Shown one piece after another: positions 35,725 through 37,670 of a DNA stretch of 37,670 bases; the first letter of the stretch is position 1, and each line of letters opens with the position of its first letter. Under the pieces are notes generated by a model. That model did not search any database, was not told where the DNA came from, and saw nothing but the letters and a program-made list of their open reading frames with translations. A program made the translations under genes and the position numbers. This DNA is from Burkholderiales bacterium (GTDB lineage: Bacteria; Pseudomonadota; Gammaproteobacteria; Burkholderiales; Burkholderiaceae): the NCBI GenBank assembly GCA_947371645.1, contig CANBQJ010000009.1, positions 1-37,670 on the forward strand. The letters are read 5' to 3'.

Positions 35725-37169
35725 CCCCGCACTTCTGGCGCACACGCAGCATCGCCTTCCGGCTGCTGGCCATCGCCGTGTTGCCTGCCGCGCTGATGTT
35801 CCTGGCCGTGAGCTTCGCCCTGTATGCCACGGCGATGAGCGATGTGAGGCGAGACGTGGGCGAACGCGGGCAGCTGATCGCCAATGCGCTCGCGCAAAGC
35901 AGCCCCTACGGCTTGGTCTCCGGCAACCTGGGCTATGTGCACAGTGCCATGCGACAGCTGGTGGAATCGGATGCCAGCATCGTGTGCGTCCAGCTGCTCG
36001 GCGACCTGGGCCAGACCGTGGTCGCCCATTGCAAGGACCGCAAACTGGCCGAGCAGCGCAGCTTCGAAGCCCCCGTGCGCATCGAGTCCATGGGTGAGAT
36101 GGACCTGCTGGACCCCACCTCATCGCCGGGCCCGCTGGGGCAGCGCACCTTGGGGCTGGTGCGCGTCACCATGTCGGCCACACCCATCTTCGAGGCCCGC
36201 AAAGGCGCCTTGCTGCTGGCCATCGCCATGGTGCTGGGCGCCGCCATCGCCAGCAGCCTGGTGAGCCTGCGCCTCACGCGGCGACTGCGCCTGACCATGT
36301 CGGCCGTGATGGTTGCGCTGCGCGCCGTCCGCAAGGGCGATTTCAAGGTCGAGCTCGATGCCGACGAGCCCAATGAGCTGGGCGAGTTGCAACGCACCAT
36401 CCTGCAGATGGCCGCCACGCTGAACGCAGCGCGACACGACCTGGAGCAAAAGGTGCGCACGCGCACCCAGGAGTTGCGCGTGGCCATCGAACAGATCCGC
36501 CAGGCCGACGCCGAAAAGCGCCGCTTCATCACCCACAGCAACGCGCTGGTCGAAGAAGACCGCAGGCGCGTGGCCATGGAGATCCACGACCACCTGGGCG
36601 CCAGCCTCATTTCGGTGCGCCTGGAGGCCTCGGCCCTGGCGGCGCGCGCAGAAGGCACCGGCGACGAGGACATGGCCCGCGCCGCCCGCCGCATCGCCAA
36701 GACGGTGGAACTGGTCTACGCCAGCACCCGCGACATCGTCAAAAGCCTGCGCCCTGAGGTGATGGACACCCTGGGACTGGCCGGCGCCGTCGAAGAGCTG
36801 GTGAGCGGCTACGACAAGGTGCACCCGGATTGCCGCTTCTCGCTGGTGCTGACGTCGGCACTGCCGCAGCTGCCCGGCGAGCTGGCCATGCAGGCCTACC
36901 GCGTGATCCAGGAAAGCCTCACCAACATCATCAAACACGCCCGGGCCACGCAAGCCAGCGTGCGCCTGGGCGTCAGCGAAGGTGGCGCGCAACTTTGCAT
37001 CGAGGTGCAGGACGACGGCGTCGGCTTCGACACCAGCACCTCCTCGCGCGATGGCCTGGGCCTGATCGGCATGCGCGAACGCGTCGCATCGGTGGGGGGC
37101 GAGATCTGCATTTCCTCGCCACAGGCGCAGGGCACCACCATCACCGTGACCCTGCCGCTGAAAGCCTGA
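35721..37169 (+). CDS. membrane sensor histidine kinase (HisKA_3, NarL-partner type)
   Basis: A 482-residue kinase. Membrane helix 1 (about 13-37), a periplasmic domain (about 38-162) with Cys89 and Cys104, membrane helix 2 (about 163-184), HAMP (about 185-237), coiled coil, and a HisKA_3 domain with the phosphorylated His289 in MEIHDHLGA. The ATPase domain has the N box with Asn402 in QESLTNIIKHA, G1 in DDGVGFD (431-437) and G2 in GLGLIGMRER. A GGGAGG ribosome site precedes the ATG, which overlaps the binding-protein stop. It probably phosphorylates the regulator at 31932. The signal is unknown. Confidence 0.93.
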   Translation: MTPHFWRTRSIAFRLLAIAVLPAALMFLAVSFALYATAMSDVRRDVGERGQLIANALAQSSPYGLVSGNLGYVHSAMRQLVESDASIVCVQLLGDLGQTVVAHCKDRKLAEQRSFEAPVRIESMGEMDLLDPTSSPGPLGQRTLGLVRVTMSATPIFEARKGALLLAIAMVLGAAIASSLVSLRLTRRLRLTMSAVMVALRAVRKGDFKVELDADEPNELGELQRTILQMAATLNAARHDLEQKVRTRTQELRVAIEQIRQADAEKRRFITHSNALVEEDRRRVAMEIHDHLGASLISVRLEASALAARAEGTGDEDMARAARRIAKTVELVYASTRDIVKSLRPEVMDTLGLAGAVEELVSGYDKVHPDCRFSLVLTSALPQLPGELAMQAYRVIQESLTNIIKHARATQASVRLGVSEGGAQLCIEVQDDGVGFDTSTSSRDGLGLIGMRERVASVGGEICISSPQAQGTTITVTLPLKA

Positions 37170-37182
37170 GGCCCGCATGAAA

Positions 37183-37204
37183 AAACCCCGCCGAGGCGGG
37201 GTTT
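37183..37204. terminator. bidirectional terminator between the kinase and gltA
   Basis: AAACCCCGC (37183-37191) and GCGGGGTTT (37196-37204) form a perfect 9-base stem with loop CGAG. The minus strand continues TTTTTCAT, giving a good T-run for gltA; the plus strand has only TTT. A second hairpin (37218-37242, ten pairs with one wobble) lies between it and the gltA stop. Confidence 0.8.
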
Positions 37205-37250
37205 GACGGGGGGCAGAGGCCTGAGCCTGAGTGGCTCGGGCCTGCCTGGA

Positions 37251-37670
37251 TCAGCGTTGGCCGATGGGCTTGACGTCGCGCTTTTCGGCGCCGACGAAGA
37301 GCTGACGCGGACGGCCGATCTTGTACTCGGGGTCGCCGATCATCTCGTCCAGCTGGGCGATCCAGCCGACCGTGCGGGCCAGCGCGAAGATCGCGGTGAA
37401 CAGCTGCACGGGGATGCCGATGGCGCGCTGCACGATGCCGGAGTAGAAGTCGACGTTCGGGTACAGCTTGCGCGACACGAAGTAGTCGTCTTCCAGGGCG
37501 ATTTTTTCCAGGGCCATGGCCAGCTTGAACAGCGGGTCGTTTTGCAGGCCCAGTTCGTTCAGCACTTCATGGCAGGTTTCGCGCATCAGCTTGGCACGCG
37601 GGTCGTAGTTCTTGTACACGCGGTGACCAAAGCCCATCAGCTTGACGCCGGAGTTCTTGTCCTTCACTTG
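37251..37670 (-). CDS. gltA: citrate synthase, C-terminal part (truncated by window end)
   Basis: The last 139 residues of citrate synthase, which condenses oxaloacetate and acetyl-CoA in the citric acid cycle. The start is beyond the window; the frame stays open through base 37670. The visible part has [14 protein letters not shown] with the oxaloacetate-binding His, and NVDFYSGI with the catalytic Asp (His305 and Asp362 in the E. coli numbering). It ends in the usual PRQLFVG-type C-terminus. Expected neighbours such as the sdh genes would lie outside to the right. Confidence 0.96.
   Translation of the reverse strand, partial: QVKDKNSGVKLMGFGHRVYKNYDPRAKLMRETCHEVLNELGLQNDPLFKLAMALEKIALEDDYFVSRKLYPNVDFYSGIVQRAIGIPVQLFTAIFALARTVGWIAQLDEMIGDPEYKIGRPRQLFVGAEKRDVKPIGQR

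Overview
The window is GC-rich, densely coded DNA from a beta-proteobacterial chromosome. The order is most likely Burkholderiales, by inference from gene content and order: leuC-leuD-leuB-asd-fimV-truA-trpF-trpB-trpA-accD-folC-dedD-cvpA-purF-metZ is the conserved beta/gamma-proteobacterial block, and an exosortase B locus and a gltA gene beside leuC also fit. The genus cannot be fixed from the sequence alone. Both ends are cut: the first gene lacks its start and gltA at the right end lacks its N-terminal part.

Layout. (1) 1-3743, plus strand: a GGDEF-EAL c-di-GMP protein, an acyl-CoA thioesterase-like protein and a split chromate transporter with overlapping starts and stops, then a small GNAT-like protein. 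(2) 3780-7037, minus strand: a compact exosortase B module (epsD, xrtB, epsI) behind one PEP-CTERM-like substrate whose sorting motif reads PEA instead of PEP. (3) 7136-9844, minus strand: Kdo transferase waaA and a phosphomannomutase/phosphoglucomutase, both envelope sugar functions, then a divergent EamA permease. (4) 10904-11728, minus strand: six tRNA genes in a doubled Ala(GGC)-Glu(TTC)-Asp(GTC) cassette, directly downstream of glutamyl-tRNA synthetase. (5) 11876-31384, minus strand: the long housekeeping block for translation (gltX, truA), methionine, purine, folate, fatty acid, tryptophan, leucine and aspartate-family synthesis, plus the polar hub protein FimV. A strong terminator between accD and folC divides it. 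(6) 31385-37204, plus strand: a four-gene cluster between leuC and gltA encoding a NarL-type response regulator, a TonB-dependent receptor, a periplasmic ABC-type binding protein and a membrane histidine kinase. It has a long upstream region with a perfect dyad and ends at a bidirectional terminator shared with gltA.

The cluster in (6) is the best candidate for an undescribed system. It contains an outer-membrane gate, a periplasmic ligand binder, a kinase and a regulator, but no ABC permease or ATPase. This suggests the binding protein presents a ligand imported by the receptor to the kinase. That role is inferred from gene order and domain content; the ligand is unknown. The exosortase module in (2) is the second point of interest, since no polysaccharide biosynthesis genes accompany it in the window.
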